DNA from: Paraspadella gotoi
Taxonomy: Eukaryota > Chaetognatha
Assembly: GCA_051294375.1 (NCBI GenBank)
Contig: CM119267.1
Location: forward strand, 3,398,192 to 3,462,191
Length of the DNA stretch: 64,000 bases
Direction of reading: 5' to 3'
Position numbers and translations under genes: made by a program. Below are positions 35,701-47,200 of this stretch, one piece after another. Under the pieces are notes generated by a model. That model had not been told where the DNA came from. It worked only from the letters and a program-made list of their open reading frames with translations, and made no database searches. Each line of letters starts with the position of its first letter. The first letter of the stretch is position 1.

Positions 35701-36684
35701 TTTTTTGCTTACCGGATACTTCCTAAGCTGAGATAGAGATGAACTATCAACATGACGAGTTCCTTCCATCTTGTGACTCTCGTCGCGAGAAACGTCGTCT
35801 ACGTCGACACCTCGGGTCATTTCAAACTGAGAACCGGAAACCTCAACACCGAGTCCACCGCGTCCGAAAAGAGACGACGCTGAAGACACTTTACGATGAC
35901 CGGCTGTCCAGCCGAGAAGGTGTCGTTCGCCGAAGAGGCCGCCTTGCGCGGGCATCGTGGCCGAAAACTGCAACTGCGTGTTCGAGCTAAGAGAAGGCTC
36001 GCGGTCTTGACACGAGTTGGTCCACCAGTCGGTCGGACTGGGATTGTTCATCGTCTCCCTCGCAAAGGTAAACTCGCCGTAGCGAGCATCGCTTTCGTGA
36101 ATGTCATCTAACGTCCCTTGGCCTCCGCCGTTGACACGGTTGTACACATTGAGTTTAATCTCCAAATCTCTTTTGGTCCGCAAGACGTTCTGCAGTTCTT
36201 CCTCTTTGCTTTCGCGAAATATTTTAAACTGTCGCTGAATCTTGTCGCGATCTGCCTCGAAGGAGGCGGCCCGCTCCAGGGCTTGCTGTTCATGGGCAAA
36301 AGCCTCGTCGCGCTCGTAGCGCAACTTGGCCAAAGTCTTTTGCAGCGCTTGCAGTTCGCCGCGTAGCAGGCGGTTTTCGTTTTCCAGCTTTTGCTCTTTT
36401 TTGCGAAAGTTAGCGATCTCGTTCTCTTTGTTGAGGCGATACATCTCCCACTCTTTTCTTATCTTCTCTATCTCCGGTCCTTCCAGCTCCACGCTGAGAG
36501 CCGACCGCAGAGAGGCGCCTTTCTGTCTCTTGCCAAAGGACCCGACTGAACGCAATGAAGTGGCCAGCGTCCGGCGCGGCTTCATTTCGATGGGAATTTT
36601 TTTAACGACCCCCTTGCCACCGACGTCGTGCTCCTCGAAGGAATCTCGCCGGCGGAACAAAGAGGGAACGCGAAGGCACGACAT
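32736..36684 (-). CDS. NPHP3: Nephrocystin-3
   Basis: This ciliary protein of the inversin compartment works with inversin and NEK8. Two large exons (36684-35713, 35642-32736) give 3879 nt, 1292 residues against 1330 in humans. A coiled coil (about 75-195) carries the family stretches ENRLLRGELQALQKTL and AASFEADRDKIQRQFKIFRE. A DUF4062-like domain (about 340-500) follows, then a STAND-type NTPase with P-loop GASGTGKS near residue 580 and Walker B-like GGVIIVLDHAD. Tetratricopeptide repeats fill about 1000-1250 (RFFRDMKQFNLAMPPFERAL, RNYATAESLFKTALELFEAV). The human protein is N-myristoylated (MGxxxS); this one begins MSCLRV, so that site is not obvious. Confidence 0.95.
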
Positions 36685-37632
36685 GGTTTACGAAATGTCA
36701 AACAAGTGAATTCTGCTATGTCATTTTGTACGAGGGCCGAAACTTCCATTTAGCCATCGTCAAAAAGGGGTAGTTAGGTTTATTTTGAACTATGAAAATT
36801 TTTTCAACGTAGGACAAGGCTTAAAAAACTGAAAACGAGTATGAGAAATTATTTTATTCTATAAAAGAAATTCTGACAGAAAAATTATTACTTACATAGC
36901 TACATAAAAACTTCGTTTATTATTTGCATCATTATCAATTTATTATCAGCATAAAATCAACAACAACAAAAAAAGATTGCGAATCTGAATTTTATATTAG
37001 TTTTTCAAATTTCATATGGTTCAAAGCAAACAATAACCGTTAAGAGTAGGAACGCAGAAAGAAGAGTAAGAACACTGCTCACTGAAGACTGAAGTGGTCA
37101 TCAATCAAAGAACACTACCTCGCGGTACCACGATTTAAGAGGCCTCTGACCTTTTTTTACCTCAAAAGTCAAAGACCGGCGACTCGTCGAAGGCCCCGTC
37201 ATGACGCGTCAGCCCAGACCCGTCAGACCAGATTTAACCAAAGGTTGCGACGGAAAGATGGACGAAGGTACCGTGGGGCGACACGTAGGCGCAGTGGGCG
37301 CGCGCCGGGGCCAACTCCTATGATCCGCGGAGGAAGGACCTCGAGACTTCGACCCTTCGACCCGAGAAACAAATAAAAGAACAACCTTGATAACGACTTT
37401 GTTTTGTTTTGTTCTTTAGTTTGCTTTGTTCTTTTGTTTCGAACCCAAACCAGAGTAGGAAAAGAATATATTTAACAGTAATATCACTCGGATAAAAAGG
37501 TGCCTTGTTCAAAATAATATATTAAATATGTAATTTACACAATAGAAGGGAAATGAACACTTAAAATTTCATGATAAGGTTGAGTGTGATAATGTTGTGA
37601 GTATTGAATGTCTGGTAATTCTCGCTGGCCTC

Positions 37633-37678
<46 letters not shown>

Positions 37679-37910
37679 CGTCTTCCGTCATCATCGGTGG
37701 ACAAGAGAACTCCTGTAAACAACTTGCAAAGCGAGGACATCTCCTCCCCAGAGGAGATCCTCCTACAAAATGACGCCACGCTAAATAATTTAATTCATCT
37801 TTAGCTGTATTACCGGCCATTTCCTTCGTTGCTCTCATTATTGATTTAACTTCTTATTCAAGCCAATTTTTAGATTATAAAGTATTTTTAAATCAAATCA
37901 CGTTTTTACA
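36685..37910. promoter_or_regulatory. Divergent strand-switch region with CpG-rich core
   Basis: This is the only place in the window where transcription direction changes: minus-strand genes end at 36,684 and plus-strand genes begin at 37,911. Most of it is AT-rich, but about 37,110-37,360 is GC-rich with many CpG dinucleotides (for example GGGCGCGCGCCGGGG near 37,298). A TG/AG microsatellite lies at 37,634-37,673. This is the best candidate in the window for a bidirectional promoter. No reading frame with family resemblance is present. Confidence 0.5.
37634..37673. repeat. (TG)n(AG)n microsatellite in strand-switch region
   Basis: This is a short TG run followed by about 28 bp of AG repeats and then a G run. 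It lies between the CpG-rich core and the TRPM start. Confidence 0.95.
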
Positions 37911-40900
37911 ATGAAACGTTTTCTAAACGGTGCAAATCTAAATGCGGAAACTTTCACCGACTTGGCCAATTGTTGCTGTCACAGCGCATACACCAAAAGA
38001 ATAAAGAACCAAACGCAATTTTCGGATAAATTTTCTTGTCCGAAATATATCCCCTGCCTAGTGCCTTCCATACTTTTATAATCATTTTTTTAAATTGATT
38101 TGGACGCACTTGATTTTTAAAATTGCCAATAATGACGACCAAGGGAGAATGTCTTGCCTTCGTGGAAGGATGGATAACTATCGCAGAGCCCAAAGAAGGA
38201 AAAGTCTCTCAACCAAAGCGCGTTCTAAAAATGAACCAAACCAATGAAGCCACAAATGATTCCATTCGAGAGGTGGGGGATACAAAGAAAAAATACTTCG
38301 ATGAAGTTTATTGTACCTATCGTCATTCTAAATGAATCATTTTGATCTGTTTAAGTTTCTAGCCAAAGGCTGGAAGCTCCCTCAGCCCCGTGTTATTCTG
38401 TCGATCGTCAGCGGCACCAAGGTATACGGTAATCATTACAAGGACAAGAATGTCGTTTCCGCTTTACAAGATGGGCTCATAAAAGCGATGAAGACCACGC
38501 AGGTAAACAGAAACGCGATTAATCAGAATCGAAATTTTTTTTATACCTAAATTCACCTAAACACCTTCATTCACTTGTTCCCATTTTAGAGTTGGGTTCT
38601 GACTAACGGACTAGACGGTGGTATGGCTAAAATCATTGGTGACGCCGTAGAATCAGAATTGCAGCAATTGGAGATGACCTCTCGATTTCGCTCTTCCCAT
38701 CAAGTCCAAGACGCGGCTTCGTCGACAGCGACGCCTCGTGCCTTCAATCCTGTTTTAATCGGAATCACATCAACGGCGCACCTGAAGTACGACTCCATTT
38801 CGGTGTCGCCCAATTCACAATCTCCTGAAGTTTTGGAAAACGAAGGTCATCGCCAAAGATACAACTCTTCGACGTCGAAGAAGCTGTTCGAACTCAACCC
38901 AGTCCACACGCACTTTATTCTGGTCGATGCCAAACGCCGAGACGCCGTCTCCACGGTGTGGAACGGGGTTGCGGCTCGACAAATGTGTGGCTCCTCTCGT
39001 GGAGTTCGAAGGAAAAGCGAAGTTGACAAATTAAATCCGTTAAACTTCATTGAAAATACAACGAGTTTGAGAGGCGAAGGTAAAAGATGAGAATATTTGA
39101 CAAAGGTTAACAGACTACACCCACTTGACCCACTTAACGGTTCTATTTTTAGCTCACGACGAAGTCGACCTCTCTCCGTCGACTCCGAACGAAGACGACG
39201 ACGATTGGCTTGAAAAGGAGGACGTTAGCGTTCCCTTGATCTGCGTTTTGGTCAAAGGCGGTCTGTGGAGTCTCCGCCTTGTGCGGGATCATTTGTCGCG
39301 CGGAACGCCGGTCATTGTCGTTGGCGGCTCCGGCGGCGCCTCCAGTGTCCTCGAATTGGCGATAAATCTATTCAATGCTGGTCAACAAATGTTGGGAGAA
39401 AACTCGACATTTCAGATTATTAAGTAAGCGTGGATTCGAGTAAGAAATTTCGCCCTCTTGCAATCAATCAATCAAAAAATATTTTATTTCAGGAAAGAAA
39501 TTATTGAAAAAGAGCTTTTGCTGCCTTCATCGCCTGATTTGCCTTCGATCGTTCGCCTGGCTTGGTCCTGCGTTTCCGAAGATTTCGTCTCCTCGGGTCT
39601 CATCACCGTTCTTTCTGCCCTCGACGATCTTAGGAACTTCGATCGTCATTTATTGAAATCGTTGCTTCTCGCGCAAAGACGCAAGTTTCCCGCCGACGCT
39701 GATAACCCTTCCGACGCTAAGATCCTGCTAAAAGCGTTGCGGAGAGATTTCCTTTTGACTGTCGATTGGAACCAGCCGGAAATCGCCGAGAAATACATAT
39801 TTAATGACCGAAGGTTACCACTGTTCAAGAAGGCAAGGTTGACGGAAGCGGATTCGGAAATATATCGAATGTATTTCTTTAGGTCGTGGATGTGTGAGGT
39901 CGAATGTCCGATCGGGTACTCGCAGTTGGAACACATGCTGTTAAATCCTGGTTACGAATCCTTGGTGGACCTGTGTTTGTCTCAGTCAAGTTTCAAGATT
40001 TCGCACTTTCTAACCGTTGAATCTGCTACCATGCTTTTTAAAGAATCCAACGATCGAGAGATTTTTGACACAGTTTGTTTAGCCGAGATATTAGGAATAG
40101 GTAAATATGCTTGCATTATTGTATTTAAGCATCGTTTATTGATATATTAATATAATTTGATATATCTATCAGATTTCGAGGAAATTGAAGCCGTCGAGTT
40201 CATCCCCGCGAGCTTAAACGAGCTCGTCTTTAAGCTTCTTCGGATCCAAAACTATTTATGTCCTCCATCGTCCAAAGCGAAAAGATTTACGAATTTCTCT
40301 TTGCTGAATCCCGTGTTCAGCGACCCAACCTCGGAATCCAAGGGGCTCCTCTTCTCGCCGTCGAAGTACTCGTCAGATTCGTCTTGCGAAAACCGAGATC
40401 CAGAGTCAGACGCTCGGCATTTTCTTTTCCTGTGGGCCGTCCTTATGTGCAAGCCGGGAATGGCTTTTACCTTTTGGAAACATTTAGAAGGTAAGTTAAA
40501 TCGAAAACGAAATTGTTGTCCAAATCCTAATTTAAGATCCCACTTTCAGATCCCATCCCTTCGGCATTAATTGCCGCTATTTTGTTCCGAAATATGTCTG
40601 GTTATTCAACCACAGTTTACGTCGGGGACCAACTTTTGAAAGATAGCAAATATTTCGTTCAAGTTGCGGTTGATGTGTTGAACGTAGGTTTTGAAAACGA
40701 AAGAGCTTCTGAAGAACTGAGCTACTGTTTGTTCGAGTCAAAAGGTAAGAGAAGAAACTATCATTACCCTTTGTTTCTCTGTTCTTAACTTTCTTTGTTC
40801 GCCTTTTCTTTACATTGCAATATTTCTGACAATAGCTGCTCATTGGGGAAATCGAACCGTAACTGACATTGCTTACGACGCCGAAGCTCACAACTTCTTT

Positions 40901-43136
40901 TCTCATCCCTGCTGTCAACGTTACCTGACCACAAAAATGTATAAATGTTTGCAAGTAAATTTTCAAACAAAGAAAATGTCATGAGATTAGAAGAAAGCCA
41001 TTCAAGTGTAATGTTTTTATTTTTTTTTATTTTTTAGATTCGCTCTGTCCATTTCGGATTCTTTACAATTCCACGCTGGCTAAAGGTCATCTTCTCCGCC
41101 GTCTTTATCTTTCCCACGTTCTTTTGGATTCGTTTTTCTTCCTCAACCGCCGATGGCGCTCCGGTTCCTCAGTCGAGCCGCCGCGGTTCCGCCTGCCCCG
41201 AGGCGGTCGTCGTTGGCGGCGACAAAAAGACTAGCGCTTACGTGGACGACGACGATGACATTAATATACCCGAGGTTGATGACGGCGACGGCGGCGGACT
41301 GTCTTCAGACCTCTTGTTGCGTCGGTTGTTACGTCCTCAACCTCTCTCGTTCTTAGAGCGGATGCGTTTGTTGTGGGCGGCGCCGGCGACCCGCTTATGG
41401 GTGTCCATGTTGTCTTACATGATCTTTCTTTTCCTCTTTCACGTGGCTCTTTTGATACCGGGATGTGGAGCTTATGAATTAGGTTGGTGAATCATTTTCT
41501 AACTGACTAGTGACCTTTTCTCTCTGTTGAAATTTAATATTTTTCTTTTCTTTTTCAGACTTACTCTTATTTTGTTGGACTACGGCGATATTTCTCGAAG
41601 TTTGCCGTCATATTTTATTCATGAAGTTCAATTATGATTTTTTTCCAGTTTTCGGTAAAATTGTAAACTCTTCTCGTGAGAGAGTACTATTACTATTAGT
41701 ACTAGTTCTATTACTAGTACTAAATAGGTCCTGATAATTTTTTTTACCCGAAACAGGTAACGTGATGGAAGCGGCTTTGATTCTGGCCTTTTTATTGGCT
41801 TTCCTCTTTTTCCGCATATTGCCCCCCTTCCATTCTCCCTCCAACGCCTTCGCTGGTCGCGTCGTCGTCGCCGTCGGCCTCTTGTTCTTTCACTATCGCT
41901 TCATGTTCTCTTTCCTCACCGTCTCCTCCAAGATCGGCCCTCTCGTCTTGGCGCTCAAGACTTTGGTCGGCGTTGATTTCGTCTCCTTCCTACGTCTTCT
42001 CGTCCTCGCGGCGGCGCCATCCGCCATAGCGGTTCAGGTATAATAGGAGGTTGTACGATATAATTAAAAATTAAAAATTACGATATTATATTAATTCGCC
42101 CCCTTCTCCGCCAGGCTTTGTTATTTCCCGGTTGGCCTTTCGGCGCTTCCTCGGTCTTTCACGCCGCCCGACGCGCCGTCTTTAGTCTGTTTACGATCGC
42201 GCTCGACGATCTAGGAGGTCGGACAACGTGTGAAGCAAAAAATTACGACTTCAATTCGTCCGAAAGCTCTTGCTTTGTTCGTCAAAATTACGATACAAAA
42301 GATAAATGGACTTGTCCAGAGGAAGGATTTTGGCCCTGGTTTTTTTGGACACAATACCTCGTGCTTCAAAAGGTTCATTAAACTTTTAAAGATTTCAACG
42401 CTCGTCTTGATTACTTTTTGAACTGACCTTGACAACGAAAACCTTTACCCAACAGGTTGTGCTGATGACTCTGCTTTACGCTCTTTTCAGTACCACTTTG
42501 GTCAAAATCAAGAGCGAGTCTCATTCTCTGTGGTTATTTCGCCGCTACCAAGTAATTTGCAAGTACGAGGCGTCGCCACCGCTGCCTCCGCCCTTTTCTC
42601 CCGTCTGCTACCTTTACAATATTATCGGTTGGCTAATCGCTCAACTGAGTCGATGCTGCACATCCCGTTGTTCGCCGTGGTGTCGCAAACGTTGCTGCGC
42701 CGACTGCAGCAGATGTTGCCGCCGGTGCGAGCGAATTTCCCTTGTCGATCTTCGCGATCCAGATCGGTCGTCGAGTAGCGATTACGAACGGCGTTTTTGG
42801 GCCAAGACCCGTGGTCGTTACGTCGGTATGAAAAACGAGAGAGAAAAGAAACTGGACGACAAAAACAAGTTCTTGTGGAGTCTGAAGAACTCCGTCGACT
42901 CCAACTTGCTTTTGGCGAAGACCGCATCGACGGGAAATTCCGACATCGAATTGAAGCTTCTTTTGGAGAAAGTGGAATTCGGAAAGAAGACGATTGCGCA
43001 GTTGGAGGATGCGTTGCTCGAAAGAGAAAGGCATAATCGTGATTTGGAGAAAAAAATGGATTGTCTGCTGAATGAACTTAATAACATTAAAAGATCCGTC
43101 CTCCGTCCTCGGGAAGACCCAACTGTTGAGAGTTAA
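37911..43136 (+). CDS. TRPM: TRPM-family cation channel
   Basis: This is a melastatin-type TRP channel of the plasma membrane. Fourteen exons (37911-38060, 38144-38305, 38356-38502, 38590-39079, 39153-39423, 39493-40100, 40173-40490, 40550-40744, 40836-40954, 41038-41482, 41559-41654, 41757-42037, 42115-42372, 42456-43136) sum to 4221 nt, 1406 residues. The N-terminal melastatin homology region includes WKLPQPRVILSIVSGTK, SWVLTNGLDGGMAKIIGDA, HFILVD and GTPVIVVGGSGGASSVLEL. Six membrane segments follow, with a pore-helix region ending ALDDLGG, then the TRP helix LWLFRRYQVICKYE and PLPPPF. A Cys-rich stretch and a C-terminal coiled coil end the protein. There is no kinase or NUDT9 domain. The first two exons are the least certain. 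Confidence 0.9.
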
Positions 43137-43265
43137 AATGCAATCATATATCTTTGACGCCGGGCCGTTGCCTTTTTTATCTGGTTGTGATTATTTTTTT
43201 TTATTCCTTTTGAGTATTCTATTATACTTATGTTTATTTTATTAGTTAATTGTAAATATCTCAAA

Positions 43266-43845
43266 ATGAATCCTTACGATGCCAATTCGTATGGAAACTC
43301 TGAAGATGTCGAAGCGACCTGGGCCATGCAGGCTATGGATCATGCCGAATGTCACATGAGTCTTCTTCTAACAGGTTTTGTAACTTAATCTTTATATTTA
43401 AATGTATATTTAAATTTGTAAAAACAACATTTTTTTTTTAATTAGGCGCAAATCCAAAATATTTACGTCTTTCACCTTTCGATGACTATATTTACAAGGA
43501 TTTCAGGGCCACTTTTCCAAATGTAAGGTTTTTCAACAATTTTTCTTTATTTCTGATGAATGAAACAAAATTACTCTAATTCAACAGCTGAAGATTGACG
43601 AAATTAACGAAGAGGATCTCAAGTCGGAAACTGCAAAAGTGGAGTGGCGAACCTTCTGTCAAAAATATGAGAAACTCGTTGACAATTACAATCTTGGAGT
43701 TCTTTTGCGCCAAGATTGCAAGGGAGAATATAGCGAGGCTAATACTGTCTTTGCAATCAGAATTCAGTGGCTCGCCATTGAAATTGCGCGGAACCGCGAA
43801 GGACTTAACAATGGACTCACAGAACTCTTTCCGTTTCAACCATAA
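43266..43845 (+). CDS. PBDC1: PBDC1 family protein
   Basis: This is a small conserved protein linked in other organisms to assembly of cytoskeletal and ribosomal clients; its function here is inferred only by homology. Three exons (43266-43374, 43446-43522, 43588-43845) give 444 nt, 147 residues. Family marks are YGNSEDVEATWAMQAMDHAE, the pattern LRLSPFDDYIYKDFRATFP, LKSETAKVEWRTFCQKYE, LLRQDCKGEYSEANTVFAIR and a C-terminal EIARNREG. The long acidic tail of vertebrate PBDC1 is absent. It starts 130 bp after the TRPM stop with an acceptor-like TTTTATTAG in between, and has a polyadenylation signal AATAAA at 43976-43981. Confidence 0.95.
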
Positions 43846-44295
43846 ACTTGCAAAAACGGAGGGAGAAAAAAATTATATGAGCAAATTGTTTAGCTTTTTT
43901 GTTTTGTTACTTGCTGTTGATGAACGTTTTTTTAACATACTGATACTATCAAGTTATTCCTTGAGCTTTTGTTAAAATAAATTAGCAGAACCGTATTAAA
44001 CGGGTATATTATAATAATATATATGTATACCAGACCTAAATTAAATTGTTGATAATTTTTTTCAATAAGATCAAGAAATCGATTTCACTCTTAGAAAATA
44101 ATGAAAAAAGTTAAGATAATCCTGTTTTGATTCATTTTAATCTCACTTTACTACACTTTACTTTACTCTTCGCGTTACTGTTAGTTATATTTGTGAAGAA
44201 CCAAAAACTCTGCGGTTTAAGAGTCGCCGTTGTAGTGAGTTTTAATTTGCCCATTCAAAAAATCGAGATCTTTAACTCACGGGACGGGTCGCACC
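43846..44295. other. Spacer between PBDC1 and AP-2 alpha
   Basis: This 450 bp AT-rich spacer has the PBDC1 polyadenylation signal near 43976 and acceptor-like TTTAAG/TTGTAG sites at about 44220-44235 before the AP-2 alpha leader. Nothing else is recognised. Confidence 0.5.
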
Positions 44296-47200
44296 ATGCC
44301 GGCGGTGAAGGGCGACGGGATGCGCGGCTTGGCCGTCTTCATCTCCGACATCCGCAATTGCAAGAGCAAAGAGGCCGAGGTGAAGCGCATTAACAAAGAA
44401 TTGGCCAACATCCGCTCCAAGTTCAAGGGCGACAAAACCCTCGATGGGTACCAAAAGAAAAAGTACGTTTGCAAGTTGCTCTTCATTTTCTTGCTTGGCC
44501 ACGACATCGACTTCGGCCACATGGAAGCCGTCAATCTGCTCTCCTCCAACAAGTATTCCGAAAAGCAGATCGGATATTTGTTTATCAGCGTGTTGGTCAA
44601 TTGGAATTCGGATCTCGTCAAACTGATTATCCAGGTAGCGATAAAATTGGGGGTGAGTGAGGAAAGTTGGAAGTGATTCGAGGATAAATGCGAGACACAC
44701 ACAATGTGGGGGGGGGTTTCGATAATAATCATAATTCCATTCAGAATTGAAGAGTGTTTGAGTAAGTGGCTAATCTCCGAAAACGGCAACCCTTCAACAC
44801 AGAGCATCAAGAACGACTTGGCATCCCGCAATCCCGTCCACGTTTGCCTGGCTCTGCAGTGCATCGCCAATATTGGATCCCGCGAGATGGCGGAAGCCTT
44901 TGGGGCCGAAATTCCCAAGGTCCTTGTCTCTGGAGACACCATTGACTCGGTCAAACAGTCCGCCGCCTTGTGTTTGCTCCGACTTTTCAGGACCTCAGTC
45001 GACGTTCTTCCAACGGGTGGGTCTCTCATGAAAAGTTTTCGTTAAAAACGCATTCGAAAACGCGGGAATCTTGAATAATTATTAATTAATTGCTTTTCAA
45101 TATCGTTTAATTTAAAGGCGAATGGACTTCCCGCATCATTCATCTTCTGAACGATCAGCATATGGGCGTCGTCACTGCCGCTGTCTCGCTCATCGATGCC
45201 CTGTCGAAGAAGGCGCCCGACGAGTACAAAGGTTGCGTCCCTTTGGCTGTTTCCCGGCTCTCGCGCATTGTCACGTCATCTTACACTGGTAATATTTAAT
45301 TTAGAGCCGAAGTTTTAGTTTCACGAATATAATTTTTTTTTCTTCATTCGACAGACCTCCAAGATTACACCTACTACTTTGTTCCCGCCCCGTGGTTGTC
45401 GGTTAAATTACTCCGCATCCTTCAGAACTACCCACCCCCGGAGGACCCCAGCGTCCGCGCGCGTCTGAACGAGTGTCTCGAGACTATTTTGAACAAAGCT
45501 CAGGAGCCGCCAAAGTCCAAAAAGGTTTGAAAATTAAATTTTTAATAAGGGAAAAGCTCTCTTGACAAATTCAATCGTTCAGGTTCAACATTCCAACGCT
45601 AAAAACGCTGTACTCTTCGAGTCGATTTCTTTGATCATCCACATGGATTCGGAACCAAATTTATTAGTTCGTGCTTGTAATCAACTCGGTCAGTTTTTAC
45701 AGCACCGAGAGACCAACTTGAGGTACGCCGTTGAATTTACACTCGGTCATCAACATCGTCGTATCCGTTTTTGGCCTCTCCTTCAGGTATTTGGCACTAG
45801 AAACTATGTGTCTGTTAGCTGTGTCGGAATTTTCGCACGAGGCGGTCAAGAAGCATCAAGAAACGGTTATCAACGCCCTCAAGACCGAACGCGACGTCAG
45901 CGTACGGCAAAGAGCCGTCGATCTGTTGTATGCGATGTAAGTGCGATTCGAAAATATTCCTTGGTGTGGAGACGTGAACTACGAATCCAACGTGTTTTGC
46001 AGGTGCGACAAGACCAACGCCGAGGAGATCGTTTCCGAAATGCTTTCATATCTGGAGACGGCGGATTACGCTATTCGAGAGGAGATGGTGTTGAAAGTTG
46101 CGATTCTCGCGGAAAAATACGCGATCGACTACACGTGGTAAGGATTAGAGCTTCAAAACGTTGGCCTATCTGTTCCAGCATTAAATGGAATCTTACATCT
46201 TAAATGTAATAACAAATTTTTCATACGCGCATGAATATAAATAAACCCCGTTACAGGTACGTCGATATCATCCTAAATCTGATTCGAATCGCGGGCGATT
46301 ACGTCAGTGAGGAAGTCTGGTACCGAGTCATTCAAATCGTCATCAACCGGGACGACGTTCAAGGTCAGTTCTTGCGGAGCACTTTTCGGTCGGTCCGTCT
46401 ATCCGTCCGTCGGTTTGTCCTTAAGGTTTTAATTGCTTATTTGAATTATGCCGCGAAATTTTAATTAATACATATTGCGTCCAGATAGTCACATAACCAC
46501 GTACAAATACGGTTACGTGATCAGGGAATTAATGCGGCTAACACAAGCCGTGAGATGTCTATGTTTCAAACTTGTATATATTCATATGGAAATGAGCAGT
46601 TGAGCACCCTTTTAGAATGTCAGTGGTTCAACACCTTGAACTTTGCCGATTTAGCAATTATACGCTTTCTCTTCCAAAACAGGATACGCAGCAAAAACAG
46701 TCTTTGAAGCTCTGCAAGCTCCCGCCTGCCACGAAAACATGGTTAAAGTTGGAGGATACATTCTGGGAGAGTTTGGAAATTTAATCGCAGGTAAAAAACA
46801 ATGGGATTGATTTCCGACCGTAATAAAAAATTCCTTATTCGCATCTCTTTTTTTTTTTTCAGGCGATCCACGTTCCGCCCCAAACGTTCAGTTTCAACTT
46901 CTACATGCCAAATTTCATTTGTGTTCTCCGGCGACGCGAGGTCTACTAATGTCGACTTATGTCAAGTTTATAAATCTTTTTCCTGAGGTTAAGAATACTA
47001 TTCAAGATGTTCTTAAGGTTGGTAAAGTTCTGACCCTGTAAGCTTCTAATTTAAGAAATGTTGAAGGCGATGCTGCGAGCAGCTCACCATCTGTCATTTA
47101 CATAATTTTTACAGTCGGACTCGAATCTCCGCAACCCGGACATAGAATTACAGCAACGAGCCGTCGAGTATCTGCAGCTGACATCAATCGCCTCGACCGA

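Noticed and set aside
37569-37838. Minus-strand frame in the strand-switch region
   Set aside because: Half of it is Leu/Ser from the GA microsatellite, the rest has no recognisable family and it has no conserved neighbours.
38276-38345. Apparent stop and frameshift in TRPM between ...CTYRHSK and NHFDLFKF
   Set aside because: A 50 bp GT...AG intron (38306-38355) removes both the stop and the frame change and improves the match to the TRPM family.
44704-44802. Earlier start of AP-2 alpha exon 2 near 44746
   Set aside because: It would insert residues absent from all alpha-adaptins. The acceptor AACACAG at 44796-44802 gives the conserved [11 protein letters not shown].
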